Positions 1 to 8,830 of a stretch of DNA of 64,000 nt are shown here, in pieces (position 1 is the stretch's first letter; every line of letters starts with the position of its first letter). Origin of the DNA: Occultella aeris (lineage in GTDB: Bacteria > Actinomycetota > Actinomycetes > Actinomycetales > Beutenbergiaceae); the NCBI RefSeq assembly GCF_902703175.1, contig NZ_CACRYJ010000017.1, positions 62,001 through 126,000 of the forward strand. Reading direction: 5' to 3'. Below the pieces are notes generated by a model. The model was not told the origin of the DNA. It did not search any database and saw only the letters and a program-made list of their open reading frames with translations. Both the position numbers and the translations under genes were made by a program.

Positions 1-1097
1 TCGTTCGTCAGGGTGCCCAGGTGCGGGCTGGCGATGGTGACGCGGTCGCCGATCTTGTGGGTGAAGCCCAGCCCGGGCACGCCGCGGTCCTGGGTGGGGG
101 CGAACAGGGTCCCGGTGTAGAGGGCGAAGCCGTCCGGGTACTGGTGGTGGTCGCCGCTGGTGGCCTCGACCAGTCGTTCGAAGGAGCGGCTCAGGCGGGC
201 GACGTTGTTCTCGTCCTCGAGGACGTAGCAGTCCTCGGCGCCCTCCACCCGCAGCGTGATCCGCTCGGTCCGGACGGTGTCCACGGTGAAGGCGTCGTCG
301 AACAGCCGGATGAACGGGCCGATCGCGCTCGAGGCGTTGTTGTCCTTGGCCATGCCCAGGAGCAGGGCGCTGCGGCCCTCCACGTCGCGCAGGTTCACGT
401 CGTTGCCGAGCGTGCACCCGCGGACCCGGCCACGGGAGTCGACGACCAGCACCAGCTCCGGTTCCGGGTTGTTCCAGGAGGAGAACGCCGGGATGCCGAC
501 CTGGGCGCCGTAACCGACCGAGGAGAGCACCGGGGCCTTGGTGAAGACCTCCGGGTCCGGGCCGAGGCCGACCTCCAGGTACTGCGACCACAGGCCCTCG
601 GCGAGGAAGACCTCCTTCACCCGGGCGGCGGCCTCTGAGCCCGGCTCGATGGTGTCGATCTCGGCGTGCAGGGACGCGGCGAGGGTCTCGCGGACCTGGC
701 GGGCACGGGCCGGGTCGCCGGCGCTGCGCTCCTCGATGACGCGCTCGATCATGCTGTCGACGAAGGTCACGCCGCACGCCTTGACCACCTGCAGGTCCAG
801 CGGAGCCAGCAGGTGCGGGCGGTCCTGGGTCCGAGCCAGCGAGGCCTCAACGAGGTCGGTGAGTCGCCAGCGCGAGTCGCCGGTGGTGCCGGCGACGACC
901 GTCGCGGCGTCATCGCGCTCGAGCAGGCCGGCGACGGTCGGGGCGACGTCAAACAGGTCGTGGACGTCCTCGCCGCGCACCCGGACGGGTCGGGGTCCGC
1001 CGGTCTCGGGGTCCCAGACCCGGCCGACCAGGAGCGCCTGGTCGGCGTCGGTGGGGAGGATCGCGTGGGCGCCGCCGGGGTGGGGGTTCGTGGTCAC
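1..1097 (-). CDS. FAH-family 2-keto-3-deoxy-aldonate dehydratase (3' end outside window)
   Basis: About 365 residues are visible from a GTG at 1097 that overlaps the TGA of the upstream dehydrogenase (GTGA). The reading frame is open to the left edge. The N-terminus (LLVGRVWDPETGGP...) and core (PEPELVLVVDSRG, GCTLGNDVNLRDVEGRSAL) fit the long fumarylacetoacetate-hydrolase-fold proteins such as Caulobacter XylX, which dehydrate 2-keto-3-deoxy-pentonates to alpha-ketoglutarate semialdehyde. Translational coupling to a ketoglutarate semialdehyde dehydrogenase supports this role over true fumarylacetoacetase. The exact sugar acid (xylonate, arabinonate or other) cannot be read from the sequence. 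Confidence 0.75.
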   Translation of the reverse strand, partial: MTTNPHPGGAHAILPTDADQALLVGRVWDPETGGPRPVRVRGEDVHDLFDVAPTVAGLLERDDAATVVAGTTGDSRWRLTDLVEASLARTQDRPHLLAPLDLQVVKACGVTFVDSMIERVIEERSAGDPARARQVRETLAASLHAEIDTIEPGSEAAARVKEVFLAEGLWSQYLEVGLGPDPEVFTKAPVLSSVGYGAQVGIPAFSSWNNPEPELVLVVDSRGRVRGCTLGNDVNLRDVEGRSALLLGMAKDNNASSAIGPFIRLFDDAFTVDTVRTERITLRVEGAEDCYVLEDENNVARLSRSFERLVEATSGDHHQYPDGFALYTGTLFAPTQDRGVPGLGFTHKIGDRVTIASPHLGTLTN

Positions 1098-2548
1098 TTC
1101 GCTCCTCCTGCGAGCTGCCATTCGCCGTCGACGCGGCGGGAGATCGCCAAGGGGTTGTCTTCGCGCAGGGCTGCGGGCAGCGAGGACTCGGGGAACCCCT
1201 GGTAGGACACCGGGCGCATGAACCGGCGCGCGGCCGCGGTGCCGACCGAGGTGGTGCCGGGCGCGGTGGTGGCCGGGTAGGGGCCGCCGTGCTGCTGGGC
1301 GTAGCTGACGGTGACGCCGGTGGGCCAGGAGTTCCAGATCACCCGTCCAGAGCGGGCGGCCAGGACGTCCACCAGCTCGTCGAGCTGCTCGCCGGGCTCG
1401 GCATGGACCGTGGTGGTCAGCTGGCCCTCCAGGAGCTCGACGCCACGCGTGAGCTCGGCCTCGTCCCGGTAGGAGATGACGATGCTGGCCGGGCCGAACA
1501 TCTCCTCGCGCACGATCGCCGGATCCTGCACGGCTGCATCGACGGTGGTGGCGAAGAGGGCGGGCGCGGGTGCCTCGCCCTGCCCGCCGGGGACGATCTC
1601 GGTCAGACCGCGCTGGGCCATGGCCGAGCGGGCGTGGAGGAATCCCTCCGCCAGGCCGGTGGTGAGCATGGGCGACGGGTCGGTGCCGGCCACGGTCTCG
1701 CGGAGCACCTGGGTGCTGTCCTCGTCGAGCTGGGGCACGAACAGAATCCCGGGCTTCGTGCAGAACTGCCCCATGCCCAGGGTGTAGGAGCCCACGTAGG
1801 CGGTGAGGATCTCGTCGCGCCGCGCGGCCCAGGCCTGCGAGGTGACGACCACGGGGTTGATGCTGCCCAGCTCGCCGTAGAACGGGATCGGCTCGGGGCG
1901 GGCGGCCGCACGGTCGGCGAGGATGCGGCCCACCCGGGTCGAGCCGGTGAAGCCGACCGCCGTGGTCAGCGGGTGGTCGACGAGCGCCTCGCCGGCATCC
2001 CGGCCGGTGACCGCGCCGAACAGGCCCGCGGGCGCACCCGCTTGCGCGAGCGCGGTCACGACGATCTCCGCGGTGCGGAGCCCGAGCTGCAGGTGGGCCT
2101 CGTGGATCTTGTGGACCACGGCGCAGCCGCCGGCCAGCGCGGAGGCGCTGTCGCCCCCCATGACGGAGAACGCGAACGGGAAGTTGGAGGCACCGAAGAC
2201 CCCGACGACACCGAGGGGGACGTTCATCCGGCGCAGGTCCGGCCGAGGCCCCATGCCCCAGGACTCGTCCGCGTGGTCGATCGTGGCGTCGAGGATCTCG
2301 CCGCGGCGGACCTCCTGCGCGAACAGCCGCAGCTGGAACGTGGTCCGCTTCAACTCCCCCTGCAGCCGCCCTTCGGCCAGGTGGGTCTCGGCCTGGGCCA
2401 GCGGAACGAGCTCCCCGGCGGCGGCGTCCAGGCCGTCAGCGATGGCCTCCAGCCAGCCCGCGCGGGTGTCCGGTTCGGCTCCACGTGCTGCGAGGAATGC
2501 CACCTGTGCCTGCTGGACCGCTGCGTCCAGTTCGTCCTTGGTCGTCAT
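1094..2548 (-). CDS. alpha-ketoglutarate semialdehyde (2,5-dioxopentanoate) dehydrogenase
   Basis: 484 residues, the usual aldehyde dehydrogenase length. FGASNFPFAFSV holds the catalytic Asn122, KIHEAH at 147 fits the NADP-site lysine motif, GFTGSTRVG lies at 199-207, ELGSINPV carries general base Glu226, and GQFCTKPG holds nucleophile Cys263. The pattern fits the NADP+-preferring subfamily that oxidises alpha-ketoglutarate semialdehyde to alpha-ketoglutarate. It overlaps the FAH-family gene by 4 bases and lies 61 bases after the GH1 gene, so it is probably the distal part of the same sugar operon. Together the two enzymes make the last steps of a Weimberg-type oxidative pentose route (inference). 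Confidence 0.85.
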   Translation of the reverse strand: MTTKDELDAAVQQAQVAFLAARGAEPDTRAGWLEAIADGLDAAAGELVPLAQAETHLAEGRLQGELKRTTFQLRLFAQEVRRGEILDATIDHADESWGMGPRPDLRRMNVPLGVVGVFGASNFPFAFSVMGGDSASALAGGCAVVHKIHEAHLQLGLRTAEIVVTALAQAGAPAGLFGAVTGRDAGEALVDHPLTTAVGFTGSTRVGRILADRAAARPEPIPFYGELGSINPVVVTSQAWAARRDEILTAYVGSYTLGMGQFCTKPGILFVPQLDEDSTQVLRETVAGTDPSPMLTTGLAEGFLHARSAMAQRGLTEIVPGGQGEAPAPALFATTVDAAVQDPAIVREEMFGPASIVISYRDEAELTRGVELLEGQLTTTVHAEPGEQLDELVDVLAARSGRVIWNSWPTGVTVSYAQQHGGPYPATTAPGTTSVGTAAARRFMRPVSYQGFPESSLPAALREDNPLAISRRVDGEWQLAGGAK

Positions 2549-2609
2549 GCAGCCAGCCTACGGTCCGGCGCACCGTCCCGGATCATGCGCGTCCCCACCC
2601 GTCCGCGGA

Positions 2610-3863
2610 TCAGTGCACGGGCGCGCGATCGGCGGCGGCGAGGCGCTGGAAGGCGTCCGCGACACCATTGCGTCGCCGGAGCAGCCCCGACGGCGATTCC
2701 ACCAGATCCCACAACCCCATGGTGAGCAGCGACTCCGAACGCGGCGTGTCGGCGTGGCGGTAGGTCCACTCGTACATGTCGAACAGCGGCCACCAGGTGT
2801 AACCCACCAGTGGGATGCCCTCCGCACGGAGGCGGTGCGCGAGCGCCACCGACTCCTCCAGCCAGGTCACGCGCTCAGCGACGGAGGCGGTGACGCAGGT
2901 CTCGGTGAGTGCCACCGGGGCGCCGTACCGCTGCGCGTAGGTGCGGATGATCTCCTCGAGGCCAGTGACGCCGTCGTCCCGGGTCGGTGACGGTTCCACG
3001 AACCCGCCAGCGGGCCACGGCCCGTCCTCGACCAGGGTGGTCGAGTGCCTCGGGTAGTAGTTGACACCCATGACGTCCGGCAGGGCCGGGGTTGCGGCGA
3101 GCCTGTCCAGCAGGTCCTCCGGCATCCCGTGCCGGAGCAGGTGGTCCAGCAGTGGGTGCCCCTCGCGCACTCTTCCGGTCACGAGGTCCTCGACGGCGAA
3201 GGCCTGGTTCCGGAGCAGGCGCACCTTGTCCGCGTGCTCGCCATCCACAGCGCCGACGACCCGGGTGGTCGCGTCCACGTGGACGAACGTGGCCCGGTCG
3301 CCGAGCACCTCGGCGATGCCGTGCTGGCTGCGCACGAACCCGTCCGCGAGCGCCGCGATCATCCGGGTGAGCCCGTCCTCACCGGTCAGGTACGGGGGCC
3401 AGTAGCCGAGTTCGCCGCTGAACCGGGCGTGGATCATCGGCTCGTTCACGGGTGTGTAGTCGGTGACCGTGTCGGCATAGCGCTCGGCGACGGCCACCGC
3501 GTATTCGGCGACGTGCTGCGGGTAGTCGGGGTTGGCGAACTCCCCGTCCAGCCATTGGGGGGTGCCGTAGTGCAGCAGGTCCACGATCGGGCGGATCCCC
3601 AGTTCGGCGAACCGCGCCATCACGCCGTCCAGCCAGGTCCAGTCCCATCGGCCCTGCGCCGGGTTGATCCGGTACCAGGGGATGCCCCAGCGCATGAACT
3701 CGGCGCCGACCTCGGCAGCGAGACCGAGGTCGGCGTGCCAGTTCTCGTAGTGCTCGGTGAGTTCGTACTCATCCAGCGCTCGCTCACCCTCGCGGGTCTG
3801 CGGCACGAAGGTGTCTTCGACGCCGACCCCGAAGTGCAGTCGGCCGTCCTGGAACCAGGTCAT
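2610..3863 (-). CDS. GH1-family beta-glycosidase
   Basis: 417 residues from the ATG at 3863, which has GAGG about ten bases upstream; a longer in-frame start is less likely. The order of motifs is GH1: acid/base Glu141 in TPVNEP, nucleophile Glu321 in ALTETC (a variant of the usual TENG), and a C-terminal GYTWWPLFDMYEW matching GH1 GYxxWSLxDNxEW. It is slightly short for the family and has no signal peptide, so it probably cleaves imported beta-glycosides in the cytoplasm. It follows the two permease genes of the same transporter. Substrate unknown; the downstream oxidative-pathway genes hint at pentosides. Confidence 0.8.
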   Translation of the reverse strand: MTWFQDGRLHFGVGVEDTFVPQTREGERALDEYELTEHYENWHADLGLAAEVGAEFMRWGIPWYRINPAQGRWDWTWLDGVMARFAELGIRPIVDLLHYGTPQWLDGEFANPDYPQHVAEYAVAVAERYADTVTDYTPVNEPMIHARFSGELGYWPPYLTGEDGLTRMIAALADGFVRSQHGIAEVLGDRATFVHVDATTRVVGAVDGEHADKVRLLRNQAFAVEDLVTGRVREGHPLLDHLLRHGMPEDLLDRLAATPALPDVMGVNYYPRHSTTLVEDGPWPAGGFVEPSPTRDDGVTGLEEIIRTYAQRYGAPVALTETCVTASVAERVTWLEESVALAHRLRAEGIPLVGYTWWPLFDMYEWTYRHADTPRSESLLTMGLWDLVESPSGLLRRRNGVADAFQRLAAADRAPVH

Positions 3864-3941
3864 CGGTTGATCCTCACGTTGTTCGATATCTGTGGTTACG
3901 GTCGCCGGGCGGACGGCGGAGCCCACCCGGGTGCAGCTGGT

Positions 3942-4859
3942 TCAGCCCTTCATCCCGGTCATCGCGACGCCCTCGATGAAGCGGCGCTGAACGATGAGAT
4001 AGAGGACGACGAGCGGCACGATCGCGACCAGCGAGCCGGCCATCATCACGCCGTACGGGGCCACACCGGTGGCGGATCCGGTCAGCAGCGCCAAGCCGGC
4101 GGTGAGCGGGCGCACGCTGGAGTCGCTGGTCATGATCAGCGGCCAGAGCAGGTCGTTCCAGTTCCCGACGAAGTGGAACAACGCCATCGTCAGCAGCGCG
4201 GGTTTGGCGTTCGGCAGGACGATCGACCAGAAGACCCGCAGTTCGCCGGCACCGTCGATCCTGGCGGCGGAGTCCAGATCCCGCGGCAGCGTGATGAAGA
4301 ACTGCCGGAGCAGGAAGATCCCGGCCACGTCGGCCGCCCGCGGTATCACCAGACCGGCCAGTGTGTTCACCCAGCCGAGCGCGGAGACCATCTGGTAGAT
4401 CGGCACCAGCAGCGCCTGGAACGGAACCATCATGATCGCGATGAGCACCGTGAAGATGGCGATCCGGCCGCGGAACTCGATCCGCGCGAGGGCGTATGCG
4501 GCGAGTGAGTTCAGCACCAGCGCGGACGCGGTCACCACCCCCGCGAACACGAGCGAGTTCCAGGACTGCAGGAGGACGGGAACCCGGGCGGTCAGACCGT
4601 CGAAGTTCTCCAGGGTGAACCGCGAGGGGATGAAGTTCGGCGGCCAGGAGAGCACCTCCGACTCCGGGGAGAACGCTCCGAGCACCACCACCAGCACCGG
4701 CAGGGACGTGAGTGCGGCGAACACCAGAAGTCCGGGGACCACCCCGAACTGGCGCAACACTCGGGTCGCGCGCACTGCGCTGCCGCCTCGGCGAGGCGTG
4801 CGTGAGGCGAGGGTGGCCACCCGGGCGGATGACGACGTCGTCGATGTCATGGCGCTCAC
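3942..4859 (-). CDS. sugar ABC transporter permease, MalG type
   Basis: 305 residues, a hydrophobic multi-span protein with an N-terminal segment (FGVVPGLLVFAALTSLPVLVVVL) and a cytoplasmic EAA loop near LPRDLDSAARIDGAGELRVFWSIVLPNAKPAL, which docks the ATPase. It ends in RRFIEGVAMTGMKG, the usual MalG/CUT1 C-terminus. Its start ATG overlaps the stop of the MalF-type gene (ATGA), so the two are translationally coupled and likely form the heterodimeric channel. No ATPase gene is present in this locus; a shared MsiK-type ATPase encoded elsewhere is usual in actinobacteria. Confidence 0.92.
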   Translation of the reverse strand: MSAMTSTTSSSARVATLASRTPRRGGSAVRATRVLRQFGVVPGLLVFAALTSLPVLVVVLGAFSPESEVLSWPPNFIPSRFTLENFDGLTARVPVLLQSWNSLVFAGVVTASALVLNSLAAYALARIEFRGRIAIFTVLIAIMMVPFQALLVPIYQMVSALGWVNTLAGLVIPRAADVAGIFLLRQFFITLPRDLDSAARIDGAGELRVFWSIVLPNAKPALLTMALFHFVGNWNDLLWPLIMTSDSSVRPLTAGLALLTGSATGVAPYGVMMAGSLVAIVPLVVLYLIVQRRFIEGVAMTGMKG

Positions 4860-5824
4860 TCCAGGTCCTTCTCACGCTTGGTGCCCACCCGAAGCTGGAT
4901 CAGGCCGAGCAGCAGGGTGATCGCGAGCAGGACATAGGAGAGCGCGGACGCGAAGCCCATCCGGAAGTCGCGGAACCCGTCGGTGTAGATGCGGTACACG
5001 ATCGTCTCGGTGGCCCGGTCCGGCCCGCCCTGGGTCATGATGTAGATCTGGTCGAACGCCTGGAAGGCACCGATGATCGCGAACACGATCACGAACGTCA
5101 TCGTGCTCCGCAGGCCCGGCAGCGTGACGGCGCGGAACTGGCGCCAAGCGCCCGCGCCATCGAGGATCGCCGCCTCGTACAGGTAGCGCGGGATCCCTTG
5201 CAGGCCGGCCAGGAAGATCACCATGAAGTACCCGAAGCTCTTCCAGATCGCCACCGCGGTCACGGCGGGCAACGCCCACGTCGTGGATGCGAAGACGTCG
5301 CCCATCCGGATCCCCAGTCCACCGAGCCAGTACGGGATCAGGCCGAGGTTGGGATCGAGCAGGAACCCCCACGCGAGCGAGGCGACCGCCATCGAGATGA
5401 CGAACGGCAGGAAGATGATGGTGCGGAAGAAGCCACGCAGGGGCACGTCCTTCCGGTTCAGCAGCAGGGCCGCGCCGAGGCCCACGGCGATCACCAACGG
5501 GCCGTACATCGCCGCGTAGAGCATCGTGTTCACGATCGCCCGGACGGTCGCCGGATCGGAGAAGACGCTGACGTAGTTGTCCAGGCCGATCCACGACGCC
5601 TCACCGAACCCGCTGGCATCGGTGAAGGACAGTCGAAGGGCGAGGATCGCGGGGATCAGGACGAACGCGACGATCACCGCGAGCGCGGGGATGAGGAACG
5701 CCGTCGCGCGCAGGGTCCGGCCCCGCTCACGGGAGGCGATCTGGCGCGAGTTGTCCGGGCGTGGCCCACCACCGCCGAGGCGCCTGGGCGCTCGGTAGGT
5801 AGGGCCGGCAGTGGTGCTGGTCAT
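4856..5824 (-). CDS. sugar ABC transporter permease, MalF type
   Basis: 322 residues with a basic N-terminus, a first membrane span at about 40-62 (ATAFLIPALAVIVAFVLIPAI) and five more spans. The EAA loop (GIPRYLYEAAILDGAGAWRQFRAVTLPGL) is canonical. It lies between the binding-protein gene and its MalG partner and overlaps the latter by four bases. A GC-rich hairpin in the 71-base gap upstream probably lowers permease expression relative to the binding protein. Confidence 0.92.
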   Translation of the reverse strand: MTSTTAGPTYRAPRRLGGGGPRPDNSRQIASRERGRTLRATAFLIPALAVIVAFVLIPAILALRLSFTDASGFGEASWIGLDNYVSVFSDPATVRAIVNTMLYAAMYGPLVIAVGLGAALLLNRKDVPLRGFFRTIIFLPFVISMAVASLAWGFLLDPNLGLIPYWLGGLGIRMGDVFASTTWALPAVTAVAIWKSFGYFMVIFLAGLQGIPRYLYEAAILDGAGAWRQFRAVTLPGLRSTMTFVIVFAIIGAFQAFDQIYIMTQGGPDRATETIVYRIYTDGFRDFRMGFASALSYVLLAITLLLGLIQLRVGTKREKDLE

Positions 5825-5847
5825 GAGGTCTCCAAGGGGCTCCGGGC

Positions 5848-5877
5848 GCCGGGCCGGCCATGACGCGCCGGCCCGGC
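5848..5877 (-). promoter_or_regulatory. intercistronic hairpin between binding protein and permease
   Basis: A perfect 10-bp inverted repeat (GCCGGGCCGG / CCGGCCCGGC) with a 10-base loop lies in the 71-base gap after the binding-protein stop. It has no U-tract, so it is more likely an mRNA-stabilising or partial-attenuation element than a full terminator. Such hairpins commonly give the binding protein an excess over permeases. Confidence 0.55.
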
Positions 5878-5895
5878 ACCAGGGGTGGACTGGGG

Positions 5896-7182
5896 CTACT
5901 CGAACCTGGAGAGAATCTCCGTGATCGTTGCCGCGGTCTCGGTGGTGGCGACAGCGACGTCGCCGCCCTGGCTGACGGTGGTGTTCAGCGCGGAGAGTTC
6001 GGCATTGACGTCGGTGAGTCCACCGGGGATGCCGTACAGCCGGATGTAGGCGTTCTCGGTATGGGCGATCATCGTGCCGACGAACGGCGTATCGGCGATC
6101 GCGTCCGCGGCGATGTCGGTTCGGTTGGGCGGGTAGAAGGACTGCTCCGCCCAGAGCACCTGAGCGTCGTGGGAGTTGTAGTACCGCAGGAAGGCCTCGG
6201 CTCCAGCGGTGGCGCCGTCATCGGCCTGGGACGTCAACCACCAGTAGTTGGCGGCCGCCTGCGTCACGATGCCGTCCGGACCGGCCGGCATCTCGAAGAC
6301 GTCGATGTCCAGCCCGACGCTCTCGGCGCCGGTGATGATCCACGGGCCGATCACGGTCATGGCCGCCTTGCCGGCCTTGAACAGATCGACCGCCTCGGGC
6401 AGGGTGACGTTCGTCGGACCCCAGCCGCCCTCATACGCGTCCTGCCACCACTGGAGCGTCTCGACGTTCTGCGGGGTGTCCAGGGTGACCTCGCCGTCGG
6501 TGTAGACCGAGCCGCCACCCGCCTGGACGAAACTCGGCAGGAAGGTGCCGTCGGCGTCCGGTAGGGCGAGGCCGTAGATCTCCGGCGTACCGTCACCGTT
6601 GGAGTCCACGGTGAGCTGCTCGGCGACGGCGATCCACTCCTCCCACGTGGTGGGGAAGTTCTCCTCGGTGATGCCCGCCGCCGCGAACATCTCGGTGTTG
6701 TACCAGACGGAGAACGGGCCGTAGGCCATCGGGACGGCGTAGTGGGTGCCGTCGAAGGTGGCGTAGTCGACCACGTGCGGGTAGTAAGTGTCGGTCTCGT
6801 TCTCAGGATCCGCGTAGAAGTCGTCCATCGGGACGAAGACGCCCTGGTTCACGTAGCCCTCCCCCGCGTCGGCCGGTTGGACCACGAGGTCAGGGCCGTT
6901 CCCGGCGGAGATGGCTGGAAGCAGCTTGTCCGTGATGACGTTCCACGGATTGACCTCGATGGTGACCTCGTAGTCGTCCTGTGACGCGTTGAAGTCCTCC
7001 GCGAGCTGGGCGACCACGTCGCCATCGGCCTCGGTGAAGCCGTGCCAGATGGTGACGGGGGTGGTGCCGCCGTCACCGCCGGGATCGGCGCCGCCGGAGC
7101 AGGCTGCGAGCGTGAGTGCGACGGCGGCGCCCGCGGCGATGAGCACTCCCGGGCGGCGGAGTTGTGGGGTGGTGGACATCAT
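5896..7182 (-). CDS. sugar ABC transporter substrate-binding lipoprotein
   Basis: 428 residues. The signal peptide ends in lipobox LAAC (GVLIAAGAAVALTLAACSGG), so it should be a lipid-anchored extracytoplasmic protein. The mature part has the group-1 solute-binding fold: VTIWHGFTEADGDVVAQLAEDFN, NGPDLVVQPAD, and a C-terminal region with ALNTTVSQGGDVA. The start has AGAGGAGAG upstream, with either of two adjacent ATG codons possible. It is the first gene after the operator region and defines the intake specificity of the locus, which is likely an oligosaccharide. Confidence 0.93.
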   Translation of the reverse strand: MMSTTPQLRRPGVLIAAGAAVALTLAACSGGADPGGDGGTTPVTIWHGFTEADGDVVAQLAEDFNASQDDYEVTIEVNPWNVITDKLLPAISAGNGPDLVVQPADAGEGYVNQGVFVPMDDFYADPENETDTYYPHVVDYATFDGTHYAVPMAYGPFSVWYNTEMFAAAGITEENFPTTWEEWIAVAEQLTVDSNGDGTPEIYGLALPDADGTFLPSFVQAGGGSVYTDGEVTLDTPQNVETLQWWQDAYEGGWGPTNVTLPEAVDLFKAGKAAMTVIGPWIITGAESVGLDIDVFEMPAGPDGIVTQAAANYWWLTSQADDGATAGAEAFLRYYNSHDAQVLWAEQSFYPPNRTDIAADAIADTPFVGTMIAHTENAYIRLYGIPGGLTDVNAELSALNTTVSQGGDVAVATTETAATITEILSRFE

Positions 7183-7207
7183 CTGACTCTCCTCTGGGAA
7201 TTGTGCG

Positions 7208-7227
7208 GTAGTACATCGGTGTATTAC
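7208..7227. promoter_or_regulatory. LacI-type operator, binding-protein proximal
   Basis: GTAGTACA-TCGG-TGTATTAC: 8-base arms with one mismatch around a central CG, 26 bases upstream of the binding-protein start. It matches the perfect operator at 7425-7446 and has the central CpG typical of LacI-family sites. Confidence 0.7.
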
Positions 7228-7424
7228 GGCGTAGGTCTACAGGTTGGGAGCCGGTCGCCGATCAGTGAGCGGCAGCCAGGATCCAGTCCCTTGGGATCAC
7301 TTCGAAGCGAGCCGACCAAGGGTGGTTCGCGGCGGCCGGCGCCACCGCGGAGCCGGAGTGGCCGTCGGCGAGGATCACCACCACGTCTGGACGCATCATC
7401 GCGTTCGCTACCCTTCGTCAGGCC

Positions 7425-7446
7425 CGTAGTACACCGTTGTACTACG
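7425..7446. promoter_or_regulatory. LacI-type operator, perfect palindrome
   Basis: The core GTAGTACA-CCGT-TGTACTAC is a perfect inverted repeat, and one more C/G pair flanks it. It lies in the 382-base region between the lacI-family gene and the binding-protein gene. The second site is 218 bases away centre to centre, which would allow looping. The rest of this intergenic region shows no gene; it presumably carries the promoter of the transport operon. Confidence 0.75.
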
Positions 7447-7564
7447 AGCGTATGCGCAGGTTGCGGTCCAGGTCAATCCCGGATCTGCGGTCAGACCCCC
7501 GCGAGGCACGGGCAGGCCAGTGCCCACCGAGTTGTACCCCGTGACTAAGCGCGAGGCGTCTCCG

Positions 7565-8641
7565 TCACCTAGTGGAGTCGCGCAGGACCAGCCGTGGGGG
7601 CACCTCGATGGCATCACGGACGGTTGCTCCCCCAGCCTCGCCCGACCGCACATTCTCCCCGGTGGGCGCCGCTGCGTCGGGGCGGGGTGCGCCGTCGGCT
7701 TCCGCCCGCAGCCTGCGGACCAAGATGCCAACGGCCAGTTCGGCCAGCTGGGCACGGTCGACCGCCACCGTGCTGAGCGCGGGCACGCTGTACTGGGCGT
7801 CCTCGATGTCGTCGAATCCCATGACCTGCACGTCGTCGGGCACCCGGGTGCCGCTGCGCAGCAGTTCGGCCAGTGCACCGAGTGCGAGCGTGTCGTTGAA
7901 GCCGAAGACGGCGTCGAACTCGACGCCCTCGGCAGCAAGGTCTCGGATCGCCGCGGCGCCGTCCGCCTTGCTCCACCCGTCGGTGGAGCGGATCAGGCGG
8001 TCATCCGTTGCGATCCCGTGCTGCGCCAGGGTGCTCAGGTATCCCCGGGTGCGTTCGCCCGCGGTCCCGACGGCCACGTCCCGGTCGGCCCCGAGGGCAA
8101 CGATGCGGCGAGCTCCCCGCGAGATGAGGTGCTCCACGACGAGCTCCGCACCGCGAGCGTTGGCCAGAAACACCTGGTCCACCTCGCCGCTGATGCGGTG
8201 GTCGCCGAGCACCACCACGGGGAAGCCGGGCGGAGCGGATCTCGACAGCACGTCGCCGTGCCCCACGGGTGCCACGATCGCGCCGTCCACCAGGTGGGTG
8301 TGTGACCCGACCAGGCTCTCGACCGCCACGTGCTCGGAGGCCTCGACCTGCTCGACGATCACCTTCAACCCGACGTCCGCAGCCTTGCGGATCACCTCGT
8401 CGGCCAACTCGGCGAAGTACGGCAGGCGCAGTTCGGGCAGCGCGAGGCCGATGAGGTTGGTGCGGTTCGTGCGCAGTTTGCGCGCGGAAACGTTGAGGCG
8501 GTAGCCGAGGTCCTCCATCGCGGCTTCGACCCGCGCGCGCGTCTCAGGGCGGATGTAGGGGTAGGTGTCGTTGACGACGTTGGAGACCGTCTTCACCGAC
8601 ACCCCGGCGAGCTTCGCGACGTCGCGCATCGTAGCGGGCAT
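7565..8641 (-). CDS. LacI-family transcriptional repressor
   Basis: 358 residues. The N-terminal helix-turn-helix (MRDVAKLAGVSVKTVSNVVN, residues 5-24) and hinge helix (NVSARKLRTNRT) are followed by a periplasmic-binding-protein-like sensor domain (LIGLALPELRLPYFAELAD...; VPDDVQVMGFDDIEDAQY). The start may be ATG at 8641 or the ATG four codons later that begins MRDVAK. It is transcribed in the same direction as, and directly upstream of, the transport operon, with two matching operators between. It probably represses that operon until the imported sugar binds. Confidence 0.92.
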   Translation of the reverse strand: MPATMRDVAKLAGVSVKTVSNVVNDTYPYIRPETRARVEAAMEDLGYRLNVSARKLRTNRTNLIGLALPELRLPYFAELADEVIRKAADVGLKVIVEQVEASEHVAVESLVGSHTHLVDGAIVAPVGHGDVLSRSAPPGFPVVVLGDHRISGEVDQVFLANARGAELVVEHLISRGARRIVALGADRDVAVGTAGERTRGYLSTLAQHGIATDDRLIRSTDGWSKADGAAAIRDLAAEGVEFDAVFGFNDTLALGALAELLRSGTRVPDDVQVMGFDDIEDAQYSVPALSTVAVDRAQLAELAVGILVRRLRAEADGAPRPDAAAPTGENVRSGEAGGATVRDAIEVPPRLVLRDSTR

Positions 8642-8741
8642 GTTGACATCGTGGCACGTCGCAACCGGTCTGCGTCCGGTGTGCCGCGCGACGCCGAGAC
8701 GCTGGCATCGCCGGGGCCGGCTGCCTGACCTGCCGCCACGG

Positions 8742-8830
8742 CACGGTGACCCTCACCCGGAAGGTCGCTCCGCCGTCGTCCACTCAGCATTGGAGACGGC
8801 CACCGAGCAATTCGACGCGCCCGGCGTCGG
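8742..8830 (-). pseudogene. histidine kinase C-terminal remnant, copy 1
   Basis: Read on the minus strand this has RVELLGGRLQ in one frame and VDDGGATFRVRVTVPW in another, i.e. a frameshifted copy of the last ~35 residues of a NarL-type sensor kinase. It resembles the better copy at 9648-9785 at DNA level. It flanks one side of the ATPase remnant. Confidence 0.55.

Noticed and set aside
3045-4508. Plus-strand open frames of several hundred codons opposite the GH1 and permease genes, and similar ones opposite most other genes
   Set aside because: His/Arg/Gly-rich translations without motifs, typical antisense shadows in about 70% GC DNA.
5848-5877. Rho-independent terminator after the binding-protein gene
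   Set aside because: No U-tract follows the stem and the permease genes downstream clearly belong to the operon.
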